Below, in pieces: positions 1-8,218 of a stretch of 64,000 bases of DNA (its first letter is position 1; every line of letters begins with the position of its first letter). Position numbers and translations under genes: made by a program. The notes below the pieces were generated by a model that was not told where the DNA came from, ran no database searches, and worked only from the letters and a program-made list of their open reading frames with translations. The stretch is taken from NCBI RefSeq assembly GCF_014655715.1, contig NZ_BNBM01000023.1:62001-126000 (forward strand), written 5' to 3'. Source of the DNA: Streptomyces lanatus. Lineage in GTDB: Bacteria > Actinomycetota > Actinomycetes > Streptomycetales > Streptomycetaceae.

Positions 1-30
1 CGATGCGGGCGTTTGACTTCACGCTAGAGT

Positions 31-69
31 CCTCTTACATTGAAGCAAGTAAGAGACCTCATACATTGA
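31..69. promoter_or_regulatory. Inverted and direct repeats upstream of the SDR gene
   Basis: CTCTTAC (32-38) and GTAAGAG (49-55) form a perfect 7-bp inverted repeat with a 10-bp spacer. A near-identical direct repeat CCTC(T/A)TACATTGA occurs at 31-43 and 57-69. The stretch is AT-rich against its surroundings and lies 44-80 bp before the SDR start, where an operator for a TetR- or MarR-type repressor would sit. The regulator is not identifiable here. Confidence 0.45.
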
Positions 70-112
70 GTGTGAGCAGCAACTATGCCTCTTTTTTCTG
101 GAGGGCAGACGT

Positions 113-877
113 ATGACCAGCAAGCTGAACTCGACTGTGGTGCTTGTCACTGGCGCGAGCAGTGGTATCGGACGGGCCACGGCCCTGCGGCTCGCCGAAG
201 AGGGCGCCACCGTCGCGCTCGTCGCCCGCCGCAAGGACCGGGTCGAGGAACTCGCCGAATTCGTGGCCGCTCAAGGCGGCCGGGCAATGGCGGTCGCCGC
301 CGACGTCACCGACGCGGACTCCGCGGCCGCCGCGGTCCAGGAGGTCGTCGACAGCCTCGGCCGCCTCGACATCGTGGTCAACGCGGCCGGATCCATGCTC
401 AACGGCGACTCGGAGCGTGCACGCCTGGACGAGTGGGACCAGATGATCGACGTCAACGTCAAGGGCGTGATGTACGTCGTCAAGGCCGCAGTGCCCCACC
501 TGCTGGAGGCGGCCAAGAGCGCCGACCGGCAGGTCGCCGACGTGATCAACATCAGCTCCGTGGCCGGCCGCGTCGCGACGGCCGGGGTTGCGATCTACAA
601 CGCCAGCAAGTTCGGCGTCACCGCGGCCACCGAGGCCTGGCGCCAGGAGTTCGGCGGCCGCAACCTGCGCTTCTCGGTCATAGAGCCGGGCGCCGTGGAC
701 ACCGAACTGTTCAGCCACCAGCAGGGTCACGCGCAGGAGGCGGAGAGCCAGCGCTTCGAGGGCGTGGAGAAACTCCACCCCGAGGACATCGCCGACGCCA
801 TCGCCTACATCGCCACCAGCCCGCGCCGCCGGGCCGTCAACGAGATCGTGATCCGCCCCACCGACCAGGACTTCTAA
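113..877 (+). CDS. Short-chain dehydrogenase/reductase (SDR)
   Basis: A 254-residue classical SDR, the usual length for the family; such enzymes are cytoplasmic NAD(P)-dependent oxidoreductases of alcohols or ketones. The cofactor motif TGASSGIG is at residues 13-20, NAAG at 90-93, and the catalytic set is Ser149, Tyr162 and Lys166 (YNASK). The ATG at 113 is preceded by GGAGG at about 101-105. A truncated alcohol dehydrogenase gene starts 21 bp downstream, so the two once looked like an operon. The AT-rich repeats upstream suggest repressor control. The substrate cannot be told from sequence. Confidence 0.93.
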   Translation: MTSKLNSTVVLVTGASSGIGRATALRLAEEGATVALVARRKDRVEELAEFVAAQGGRAMAVAADVTDADSAAAAVQEVVDSLGRLDIVVNAAGSMLNGDSERARLDEWDQMIDVNVKGVMYVVKAAVPHLLEAAKSADRQVADVINISSVAGRVATAGVAIYNASKFGVTAATEAWRQEFGGRNLRFSVIEPGAVDTELFSHQQGHAQEAESQRFEGVEKLHPEDIADAIAYIATSPRRRAVNEIVIRPTDQDF

Positions 878-898
878 AACCGCCCGAGGAGACAATCC

Positions 899-1171
899 AT
901 GTCAGTGCAGACGCAGGCCGCCGTCATACGCGGCAAGGGCGCCGTCGAACTGGAGGACGTCCTCGTCCGGAACCCGGGCGCCGACGAGGTCCTCGTGCGC
1001 ATCGAGTCGTCCGGCATCTGCCGCACCGACCTCGAGTCCCTGCCGTTGGTCGCCGGCGCCCTCGCCGTCGCCAGCGGACCCACGCGCGTCATGGCCCTGC
1101 CCGCCGTCGAGCAGTTGCTCGACCGTGTCGGCCTCGGCCTGGTCGACGACGACCAGGGTGGCAGCGCGTGA
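899..1171 (+). pseudogene. N-terminal fragment of a zinc-type alcohol dehydrogenase
   Basis: The first ~46 residues read as the start of a GroES-like medium-chain alcohol dehydrogenase, ending in the zinc-ligand region SSGICRTDLE (the catalytic Cys is present). After about 1036 the reading frame continues into unrelated sequence and stops at 90 residues, where the family has about 350-370. There is a good ribosome site (GAGGAGA) before the ATG. The gene was cut by a deletion, and the fragment has no nucleotide-binding domain. Confidence 0.7.
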
Positions 1172-1437
1172 CCCAACCGCCCCCACTCGAGTCGGTCGCC
1201 GTCGAGCCGGAGAAGCTACGCGGCACCATGGCCGAAGGGTTCGCCCGAGTCGACGGCTCCCTCGCCCTGCTCATCCCGCGCGGCGACCAGACCGACCGGC
1301 GGCTCGCCGACCACGAACTACGCCTCGACATCCCTCGAACGCGCCCGATGGCCCCTTCCCTCCGTCGCCGCGCTGGTCGCCGTTCTCGGCCTCCCCCTGT
1401 CCATCTGGCAGTTCTCCGCCCCGGGGCGTACGCGTAG
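1168..1437 (+). pseudogene. Small protein with C-terminal membrane segment, frameshifted
   Basis: From GTG 1168 the frame gives a hydrophilic segment (MAEGFARVDGSLALL, then DQTDRRLADHELRLD). Near 1328 the sense moves one frame to SLERARWPLPSVAALVAVLG followed by LPLSIWQF, a single hydrophobic segment. The two halves together resemble small actinobacterial or phage proteins with an N-terminal helix and a C-terminal membrane anchor. The family is not certain; the frameshift is seen directly. Confidence 0.45.
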
Positions 1438-1600
1438 CCTGCCGGACCCGCCCGTGCCTGCTTCGCCTGGACCAAGGCCCGCATCTCGCTGCGGCACCCA
1501 GCCCCTCCAGGACCGAAAACATGTGCCTTTCCACGGTCCTGACCGACAGCACCAGTTCCTCGGCCACGGCGAGGCCGTGACGGCGCCAGCGGTGCCGGAC
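1430..1600 (-). pseudogene. LuxR-type helix-turn-helix fragment
   Basis: On the reverse strand the frame reads AVAEELVLSVRTVERHMFSV then LEGLGAAAR, which matches the DNA-recognition helix-turn-helix of LuxR/NarL regulators (normally IAxxLxLSxxTVExHxxxI). Nothing upstream encodes the rest of a regulator and the frame after the helix is scrambled. It is an isolated remnant lying opposite the other fragments here. Confidence 0.55.
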
Positions 1601-1624
1601 CGTGGCCCGCTGGTGCTGGCCCGC

Positions 1625-1919
1625 CGGACATCACCCGCGCCTGCGATCTCGCCCGCGCCTACGCCGACCTGGTCCGCCACCAGCGCGGATACCTCCTGCT
1701 GGAGTGGATCCGGCAGGCTGAACAGGACGCGCCCAAGCCGATGAAGGGCTTCGCCGGCCTCCTCCGTCAGGACCTCGACGCCGTCACCGCCGGACTCACC
1801 CTGCCCGGGAGCTCCGAGGTGGTCGAAGGCCATGTGAACCGGGTGAAACACTCAAGAGAGCCATGTACGGCCGCGCCTCGTTCGAACTCCTGCGAACCCG
1901 CATCCTCACCCAGCCGTGA
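1625..1919 (+). pseudogene. C-terminal remnant of ISL3-family transposase
   Basis: Residues such as DLDAVTAGLTLPGSSEVVEG and HVNRVK match the conserved C-terminus of ISL3 transposases, including the catalytic-region motif before VEGHVNRIK. A frameshift near 1848 moves the end (LKRAMYGRASFELLRTRIL, stop 1917-1919) into another frame. The N-terminal ~300 residues and both element ends are missing. Confidence 0.75.
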
Positions 1920-1951
1920 TGCTCCGGCGGCGATCGTGGTAGGCAAGGCGG

Positions 1952-2548
1952 ATGTTTGGGCGACTTCCTCTCGATGAGCAACTCAACGGCTTACGCTCCG
2001 TGCTCTCCCAGAACGAGATCTTGACTGACGTGATGGCTAGGGCGGCAACACTTGAGCTGCCCGGCTGGTACCTGACGGCGGGCTGCCTGTTCCAGACGGT
2101 ATGGAACGTGGTCACCGACAGGCCCCCGACCAACGGCATCAAGGACTACGACGTCTTCTACTTCGACGGCAGCGACCCTTCCTGGGAAGCGGAGGACGCC
2201 GTGATCAAGGCGGGGCAGGAGGTGTTCACCGGCCTGCCGGCCGAGGTGGAGATCCGCAACGAAGCCCGCGTGCATCTTTGGTACGAGCAGAAGTTCGGGA
2301 ACCCGTGTCCGCCACACGAATCCACCGAGACCGCGATCGACTGCTTCGCTGCAACAACGTGCTGTCTGGGCGTCCGGCTGGAATCCGATAGAGGGTGGCG
2401 CGTTTACGCACCTCACGGGCTCTCCGACGTGTTCAACCTGGTCGTGCGGCCCAACTCGGTCCTGGCTCCGCGGGAAGTCTATGAGGCCAAGGCGGCGCGC
2501 TGGAAGGAGGAATGGCCGGAGCTCACCGTCCTGCCGTGGCCAAACTGA
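1952..2548 (+). CDS. Nucleotidyltransferase-like protein (DUF925/NTP_transf_6 type)
   Basis: A 198-residue cytoplasmic protein with the features of the COG3575/DUF925 family: LTAGCLFQTVWN near residue 40, then GIKDYDVFYFD around residues 60-70 with the paired acidic residues of a nucleotidyltransferase-like fold, and a conserved SDVFNLVVRPN near the C-terminus. The length is normal for the family and the frame is uninterrupted, unlike its neighbours. The biochemical function of the family is not established. The ATG at 1952 follows AAGGCGG. It lies between an ISL3 remnant and an IS630 remnant, so it is probably transcribed alone. Confidence 0.85.
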   Translation: MFGRLPLDEQLNGLRSVLSQNEILTDVMARAATLELPGWYLTAGCLFQTVWNVVTDRPPTNGIKDYDVFYFDGSDPSWEAEDAVIKAGQEVFTGLPAEVEIRNEARVHLWYEQKFGNPCPPHESTETAIDCFAATTCCLGVRLESDRGWRVYAPHGLSDVFNLVVRPNSVLAPREVYEAKAARWKEEWPELTVLPWPN

Positions 2549-3039
2549 TCGGCGGCTTGACTACCCACCTTCACGCAACTGCGGACCGAGCCGTTTTCAA
2601 GAATCGCCATCAAGGGCCGGTCCATGGCCGCACTTGCCGTCGCTGCGGTGGTGAGGAGGTCGCGTGGGGCCTGCGGGAGGCGCGTTCAACGACCAGCCGT
2701 TGCCCCGGTCCGACAGGACGGCGGTGCCGTGGTACGCGCCCCGGCCGCCCGCCCAGACAAGTCCATGCGGGGCCAGTCGGCCCAGACCGCGAAGCCGACC
2801 CACACCCGACAGCGGCCGCAGACGCCGAACGACAACCGTGCCAGCATGCCCGCCGACGGACAGCAGGAGCGCGTCGGCATGGCCGCCACCGACAAGATCC
2901 AGCGTCAGGACCCGGCAGTTCCTCCGCCCTTGGGTGAACCAGGCTGTCCGGCCCCGGGCCGTCAACGACCGTGCGGGGCAGGCCGGCCCGCTGGGGCACG
3001 GGCACGAGCCCAGCGCAAGTAACGGCCCCAACAGCAGGA
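2549..3039. other. No recognisable gene
   Basis: All frames are open here, as expected for 70% GC sequence, but none has a recognisable domain or plausible start site. I regard the stretch as decayed sequence leading into the IS630 remnant. Confidence 0.5.
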
Positions 3040-3294
3040 CGCCCACAGCCTATGCCTCGTGGGCCAACCCGATCGAGGTCCACCTCGGACCGCTGCGGCA
3101 GTTCACCCTCATCGCCAACTCCCATCACCCCAACCACGCCGTGCAGATCCGGGCCCTGCACACGCTGCTTGCTGTGGCGCAACGCCAATGCCCGTCAACG
3201 CGACGTCTTGGCCGCCGAACGCAAGGAACGCGCCCGGATCCGCAGCGAGAGAGGCATCTACTGGGGCGGACGTCCCGTCGACGCCGCGGCCTGA
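3040..3294 (+). pseudogene. C-terminal remnant of IS630-family transposase
   Basis: AYASWANPIEVHLGPLRQFT followed by LIANSHHPNHAVQIRALH is the conserved end of the DDE domain of actinobacterial IS630-type transposases (the Glu of WANPIE is the third catalytic acid). Near 3170 the sense moves one frame, continuing as LLWRNANARQRDVLAAERKE and ending at 3292-3294. The N-terminal two thirds are absent. Confidence 0.75.
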
Positions 3295-3519
3295 AGAACT
3301 TGGCGAACCTATGCAGCCAGCCCACGGCACTCGCGCTCCGGGCGCGATGAGTTGGGCTTGTGCACACCCGTGGCCCCGCTCCTGAAGGCTGGCCTTCTCG
3401 TGGTCCGGTCGAAGACGGTTTCGCCTGGCATGAGTTTGATGGACCGCTCGGTCTGAACCCAGGGCCCAGACCGAGCATCCAAGGTCGGGTTCACGCGAAA
3501 CCTGGCCGCGCAAAGACCA

Positions 3520-4488
3520 TTACGCGCAGGAGCGGGGGTGGTTCTGATCGCGCCAGGCCCGGGGCGAGAGTCCGTATGCCTGTCTGAACACCTTGCTGAA
3601 GTGGGTCGCGTCCACGAAGCCCCACCTTCGTCCTATCGCTGCGATGGTCCGCAGCCGGCCGTTCGGGCCGGCCAGCTCTCGCCTGCATTCCGCCAGGCGG
3701 TGTGTACGGATCCAGTCTCCGAGGCTGATGCCCGACCGGGACAGTACCGCGTAGAGATGACGTACGGAGATGTCGTGTGCGGCGGCGATCCGTGCCGCCG
3801 ACAGATCGGGATCAGCTAGGTGCGCCCGGATGTATCGGGTGATCCGCAGGCTGAGTGTCGCCTCCAACGGTGCTCTGGCCAGGCTGGAGTTGCCGTGCTG
3901 GGACGTCAGGACCGCACGGAGGAGTTCGACGCTGGGTTCCACGACGGCCTCGGCGTGCACGCCCTGGTGCAATGCGTCGCTGGCGGCCAGTTGGGAGAAG
4001 TAGGTGAAGGCGAGGCGCGCAATGGGGTTGTCGGATCCCAGGGGGACCGCGGTGATGTCCCGTAGCAACCGGTCGGGGAGCGCGAGTGCCGTGCGGGGGA
4101 AACGGATGAAGCGGTAGTCGACTCCCTCGTCGAAGAGGTGTGTGTAGGGAGCGATCGATTCGTAGACGGCGAACTCCCCCGGCCTCAGCAGGCATTCACG
4201 ACCGTTCTGCACCACCACGCTGCTGCCCGTCATCTGAACACCGAGAGTGACGGCCGGCTCCTCGTCCTCCCGGGCGAGCCGCTCCGTCCGACGGAGGGTG
4301 ACCGCGGTCGCCCGCGCCGAACAGATCCTGATGGGTCCCACGGTGCCGAGCCCAATGCGGACGGAGATGTCCTCAGCCGGCGGTCCGTGGTCGATGTCGA
4401 CCGCCACCATGGATTCCCACACCGCGTTTCGGACCACTTCCTCCCGGTCCTGCGGCGGGATGAACTCGGTGTCCAGGACCGGGCTCAC
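3520..4488 (-). CDS. AraC-family transcriptional regulator
   Basis: A 322-residue regulator. The N-terminal ~200 residues form a cupin-like AraC-binding domain (AraC_binding_2 type, with RPGEFAVYES near residue 110). The C-terminal ~100 residues carry two helix-turn-helix motifs: SAARIAAAHDISVRHLYAVL and IAAIGRRWGFVDATHFSKVF, ending with YGLSPRAWR. Length and layout are typical of the family. The genes on either side (IS630 remnant, secreted peptidoglycan-binding protein on the other strand) do not reveal the target. The divergent spacing of ~300 bp to the next gene leaves room for shared control. Confidence 0.9.
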   Translation of the reverse strand: MSPVLDTEFIPPQDREEVVRNAVWESMVAVDIDHGPPAEDISVRIGLGTVGPIRICSARATAVTLRRTERLAREDEEPAVTLGVQMTGSSVVVQNGRECLLRPGEFAVYESIAPYTHLFDEGVDYRFIRFPRTALALPDRLLRDITAVPLGSDNPIARLAFTYFSQLAASDALHQGVHAEAVVEPSVELLRAVLTSQHGNSSLARAPLEATLSLRITRYIRAHLADPDLSAARIAAAHDISVRHLYAVLSRSGISLGDWIRTHRLAECRRELAGPNGRLRTIAAIGRRWGFVDATHFSKVFRQAYGLSPRAWRDQNHPRSCA

Positions 4489-4789
4489 GAGGCAGACCCT
4501 CGTCTGCGTCGGTCACAGAGCCAGCCTGGCAGTACCTCAGTCCGCTCCCCCACAAGCCCCCCCTCGACACGGACAGTTCCCGCCGTCAGTCTGGCGGGAT
4601 TCTCTCTCGCTGCGCAACGGCTTCGACGGGCCCACGCAGAGCCCTCACCTGATGCGGCGCCAACTTGAGGCGGTGCACCACTGACACAGTTCCCTGCACG
4701 GATGGCAAAGTCCGAAGCCCCCGATGACCCTAAGGTCCGTGGGCGAGGCCGTCACTGAGACGACATCACCAACCAGAAAGGGTTGCATC

Positions 4790-5305
4790 GTGAAACAACG
4801 CGTGTCCACCACGCTCCGCTTGCGGATCAGCGTGTTGGGGGCTTTGGCTTTCCTCTTCGCCGCCGGCCTGACGGCCAGCCCGATGATGACCGAGCCGGCC
4901 CATGCCGCCTACGGCCCCTGCAACACCACCGCGTGGCGCGACGTGCCACATCTCAGCGGGACCGTCAACGAATACAAGATCCCAGCCCGCACGGACAACG
5001 GGATCTCCTGCTACATGGGCTACCAGGTGGGTTCCAGGTCGGCGGTCGAAGCTCTTCAGCAAGCCATCATCATTTGCTACGGCGGCACCTGGGCCGCCCA
5101 GCGGATCAACAACTCCGGTGGCGCCGACGGCATCTACGGCACTGGCACGGTCGAGGCCGTCAGGTGGCTCCAGAACAACAAGCTCGGGCTCTCCGGCAGT
5201 GCCGACGGTGTCTACGGCCCTGATACCCGCAGCCACATGCAGTGGCCCCACTATTACGACCGTGGTGCGCTCCTGTACAGCTGCAGCAACCCCTCGACGT
5301 TCTGA
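4790..5305 (+). CDS. Secreted peptidoglycan-binding domain protein
   Basis: 171 residues from GTG 4790, which follows AAAGGG at 4777-4782; an upstream in-frame ATG at 4724 lacks a ribosome site and would bury the signal peptide. A Sec signal (KQR, then LGALAFLFAAGL) ends at AHA-AYGPC. The mature part carries a PG_binding_1 repeat: ADGIYGTGTVEAVRWLQ and SADGVYGPDTRSHMQW. There is no catalytic domain, so it probably binds cell wall as a scaffold or inhibitor-like protein. Several Cys residues could form disulfides. It stands alone, transcribed away from the AraC gene. Confidence 0.85.
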   Translation: MKQRVSTTLRLRISVLGALAFLFAAGLTASPMMTEPAHAAYGPCNTTAWRDVPHLSGTVNEYKIPARTDNGISCYMGYQVGSRSAVEALQQAIIICYGGTWAAQRINNSGGADGIYGTGTVEAVRWLQNNKLGLSGSADGVYGPDTRSHMQWPHYYDRGALLYSCSNPSTF

Positions 5306-6478
5306 TACAACGCAAGGCAAGAGCTAGGTGCCGGACTACGGCCCGCTCGAGACCGGTGGGGTTCTTCCCGCCGCCCGCGCCGCCTTCGAGCCACCATTCA
5401 CCGGCGCGGGGTTAGTACTCCAGCAGGATTTCGCTGTCTGACCTGGTCTTTCGCCAGATGGCGGGAGTGCAGCGGCACTCCGAACGTGCAGGGGCGCTCT
5501 CATGGGGACCGCCCCTCGAGCGTGCGACAACACCGCAGGTAGTGACAGCGGCGGGCGATTGCCTGGCGTTGGCGGCGCCAGTTCGACCAGCGCAGCGTGT
5601 GGTGTCGTCCTCGGTATCCGCGCAGGTGCGGGGGTCGGGGACGACACGCTGCCAGGAGAGGTATGGGCTGGTGCGGCAGAGGGGCGGCCAGCCCACGAGG
5701 CTCGCCCGGCGCGCACGCAGCAGTGCGGCGCATCTGGACTGTGGGACTGCGTCCGCGACCGGGCCGGTGCGCGCTTCGTCCTGGCACCTGTAGTCATGTC
5801 CAGCTGCCAGCGGGCCTGTTGCAGGGTATGCGCCTTCGCGAGAACCGCGAGCTGTGGCTGGAGCCGGCCCATGCCGACTGGCTCGCGCTGCCGGACTTCC
5901 ACACGCTGCCGGTGCAGGTGCGACTGCCCGACGCGGCGCTGCTGGACCAGACGCCCGGACGCCGTGCCGCCGACTGGGCACTGCGGCCTGTTCCCCTGGT
6001 CCTGCCGGCCGCAGCTCCCGCGCTGCGGCCGGCCGCTCTCGTGCTGGCCGCACACACCTGCACCCCCGGCGAACACAGCACCGACATGGACATCCTCACC
6101 CCGCCTGTGCGGGCACTCCCCGCAACAGACCGGAGAATTACCCGACCGGCTGGTGACCACACGCACCCTGAAGGCCTGGCAGAACAACCGGGAGACCGAC
6201 GAAGTGATCTGGCAACTGCCCCAGCCGCAGACCCAGCCACGCTCCGCTGTCCTGCCTCGCGCACAACAGACATGAGGATTGTGAGACTGTCTCAAGAGTA
6301 AGAAGACACCATCCGGCAGGAACAACCGGCGCTGTTTGTCCGTACGATCTGTACGCCGAGGCATCTTGCGGCACTTGCGGCGCCCATGCCAGACCGCCGA
6401 TACCTCGCCCAACAGGGGCGTCACCCACAAGTGGCACAGCCTCGCAAGACGTTCGATCGCCGAGGAAAGGTCAGCCCC
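5306..6478. other. Long stretch without a convincing gene; possible degraded + strand ORF
   Basis: No frame has a clear start and domain. A segment at about 5826-6060 (+) reads LRENRELWLEPAHADWLALP with hydrophobic, leucine-rich continuation and looks like former coding sequence, but I cannot name the family. The rest appears non-coding. A purine-rich GAGGAAAGG at 6462-6470 is the ribosome site of the next gene. Confidence 0.4.
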
Positions 6479-7114
6479 ATGCCTGAGACAACAGCTCCCG
6501 CCACTGAACTGACATCGCAGTACGTCGCCCAGGTGACAGGCGACCTCGACCGCAATGCGAAAGAGCAGGAACGTCTCAGTGCGGAGATCGCGTCCCTGCA
6601 AGAGCAACTCGCCGCGGTCCAGCACGACCACACGGTACTGGTGAACGTGCAGCAGGCACTCGGCGTCACCCAGGCACCGGCCCAGCCAGCCGCAGAGGCC
6701 GACGGCGCCACGGTGCCCTCCCCCCGGCAGAAGAAGACCGGCACCGCACGCGGCGGGAAACAAAAGGCCCGGAAGTCCACCACCGCACCGGAGAACACGG
6801 CACCCACGAAGCCCGTGGCCAAACCGGCAGCTGCCGCAAAGGCGGGCCAGCCCACCCTGGTTGAGCTCATTCGACGCCACCTCCTCGAGCTGAAGGAACC
6901 CCGCTCGGCCGCGGAAATCTCTGCCGCGCTCGACCAGGCCCACCCGGAGCGTCAGATCGCGGTCAAGGTCGTGCGGGTCACGCTCGAAGGCCTCGTGGCC
7001 AAGAGCCAGGCGGAACGCACCAAACAAGGAAGGTCCGTCTTCTACACCGCACCCGCACCCAAGCCGGCGGCTGCGCCCGAAGCCGAAACGCAGCCCACCG
7101 AGACAGAGAGCTGA
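6479..7114 (+). CDS. Coiled-coil, Lys/Ala-rich protein with C-terminal winged helix
   Basis: 211 residues from ATG 6479 (GAGGAAAGG at 6462-6470). Residues 1-60 are a heptad-rich coiled coil (EQERLSAEIASLQEQLAAVQ). Residues ~75-125 are a Lys/Ala/Thr-rich linker resembling the basic tails of nucleoid proteins. Residues ~125-190 look like a winged helix (LVELIRRHLLELKEPRSAAE, then VTLEGLVAKSQAERT). Streptomyces encode related proteins annotated as regulatory or hypothetical. The layout suggests a DNA-binding oligomer; the targets are unknown. It is followed at once by the decayed imuB-dnaE2 cassette. Confidence 0.8.
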   Translation: MPETTAPATELTSQYVAQVTGDLDRNAKEQERLSAEIASLQEQLAAVQHDHTVLVNVQQALGVTQAPAQPAAEADGATVPSPRQKKTGTARGGKQKARKSTTAPENTAPTKPVAKPAAAAKAGQPTLVELIRRHLLELKEPRSAAEISAALDQAHPERQIAVKVVRVTLEGLVAKSQAERTKQGRSVFYTAPAPKPAAAPEAETQPTETES

Positions 7115-7831
7115 GGACCCTGCTTGGAGTGACAGTTGCCCCAGGTACGGTCAGCGGGAGCGCCAGGTACGGACCCCGAGGTCGATGATCTGGACGTCCG
7201 GCCGGATGCGACCCGGTCCCGACCAGCCACCGGTGCACGGCGATGGTGACGTCGCCGCCTGCGGCATCCACGCGACGGGCGAAGCCGCCGGCATCGAACC
7301 CGCCGGTCTGGGCAGATCCCTAGGAGCGCTCCTCAGTGTGGCCGGCACACTGGACGACGCCGCGGCGGATACCGGGTGAGTCCGTGCGGCTGCCGGAAGA
7401 GTGCACACAGCCGGTCCTGGCAAGGCGCACGGTGAAGACCAGACGCAGTCCCAGCCGGGCCGCTTCAGCGATCAGGAGACGCAGGCGGACGGAGCCAGAA
7501 GCGATGGCCTGGCCCCCGACGCGGCCGGAGCCGGAGCCGGTGGGGGTGATCAGGACGGCCCTGCCGCGTACCCGGGCGCGGGCGCCGGAGGCGGTGATGC
7601 GCCGACCGGTGTGGCGAGCGGCGAGCCCGGGCAGGCCGGTGATACCGCCGGCCTCGACCGCAGTAAGGACCTCGCGCAGGGCCGCCACGAGCCCGGAGCG
7701 GACCGCGCTCTGTGTCGTCCCTCTGACCCAGAGCGGTGTCGCGGTCGCCATCGCCACACCCCACGAGATCGCGTTCTGGGATCCCCGGGGTGGTACCCGA
7801 TCAACCGGATCGAAACCCGTACACCACTGTG
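7115..7831. other. No supported gene; GC-rich, all frames open
   Basis: The stretch precedes the imuB remnant. A reverse-strand frame (7320-7751, 143 codons) could encode an Arg/Ala/Gly-rich protein, but it has no recognisable domain and its amino-acid mix is what GC-rich noise produces. I see no sequence for the expected N-terminal catalytic part of ImuB. Confidence 0.4.
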
Positions 7832-8218
7832 ATGACCCCGCTCCCCCAGCACGCGGGGACCTGGCTGCTGACAGCCGGAAACAGTACCGGCATGCGGCTG
7901 CGGGAACCCCCCTTACCGAGCACCTCATGCATCGCCTGCTCACCGCGGCACCCCGCCCTGCTGGTCGGGGCGGATGGCGGCTCGGTCGGGGTGAGCGGAC
8001 GCATCCTGCTGGCCCAGGCCCCTGCCGCGCTGTCCATCGACGGGGGCGCGCCGGTGGCGGTGACGGGGTGGGCGGGGCCGTGGCCGGTGCTGGAGGACTG
8101 GTGGATCCCCGCCAAGGCCCGCCGTCTGGCGCGGTTGCAGGTCGCGTGCGCGGACGGTCGCGCCTGGCTGCCGCACATCCAGGACGGCCGGTGGGCGGTG
8201 GAGGCGCTCTATGGCTGA
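7832..8218 (+). pseudogene. C-terminal remnant of ImuB (Y-family polymerase-like)
   Basis: The last ~85 residues read VSGRILLAQAPAALSI, then VTGWAGPWPVLEDWWIPAKA and DGRAWLPHIQDGRWAVEALY, matching the C-terminus of actinobacterial ImuB, the catalytically inactive Y-family partner of the error-prone polymerase DnaE2. The polymerase-like N-terminal ~400 residues are missing. The stop at 8216-8218 overlaps the dnaE2-like start, as in intact imuB-dnaE2 operons. Confidence 0.7.
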
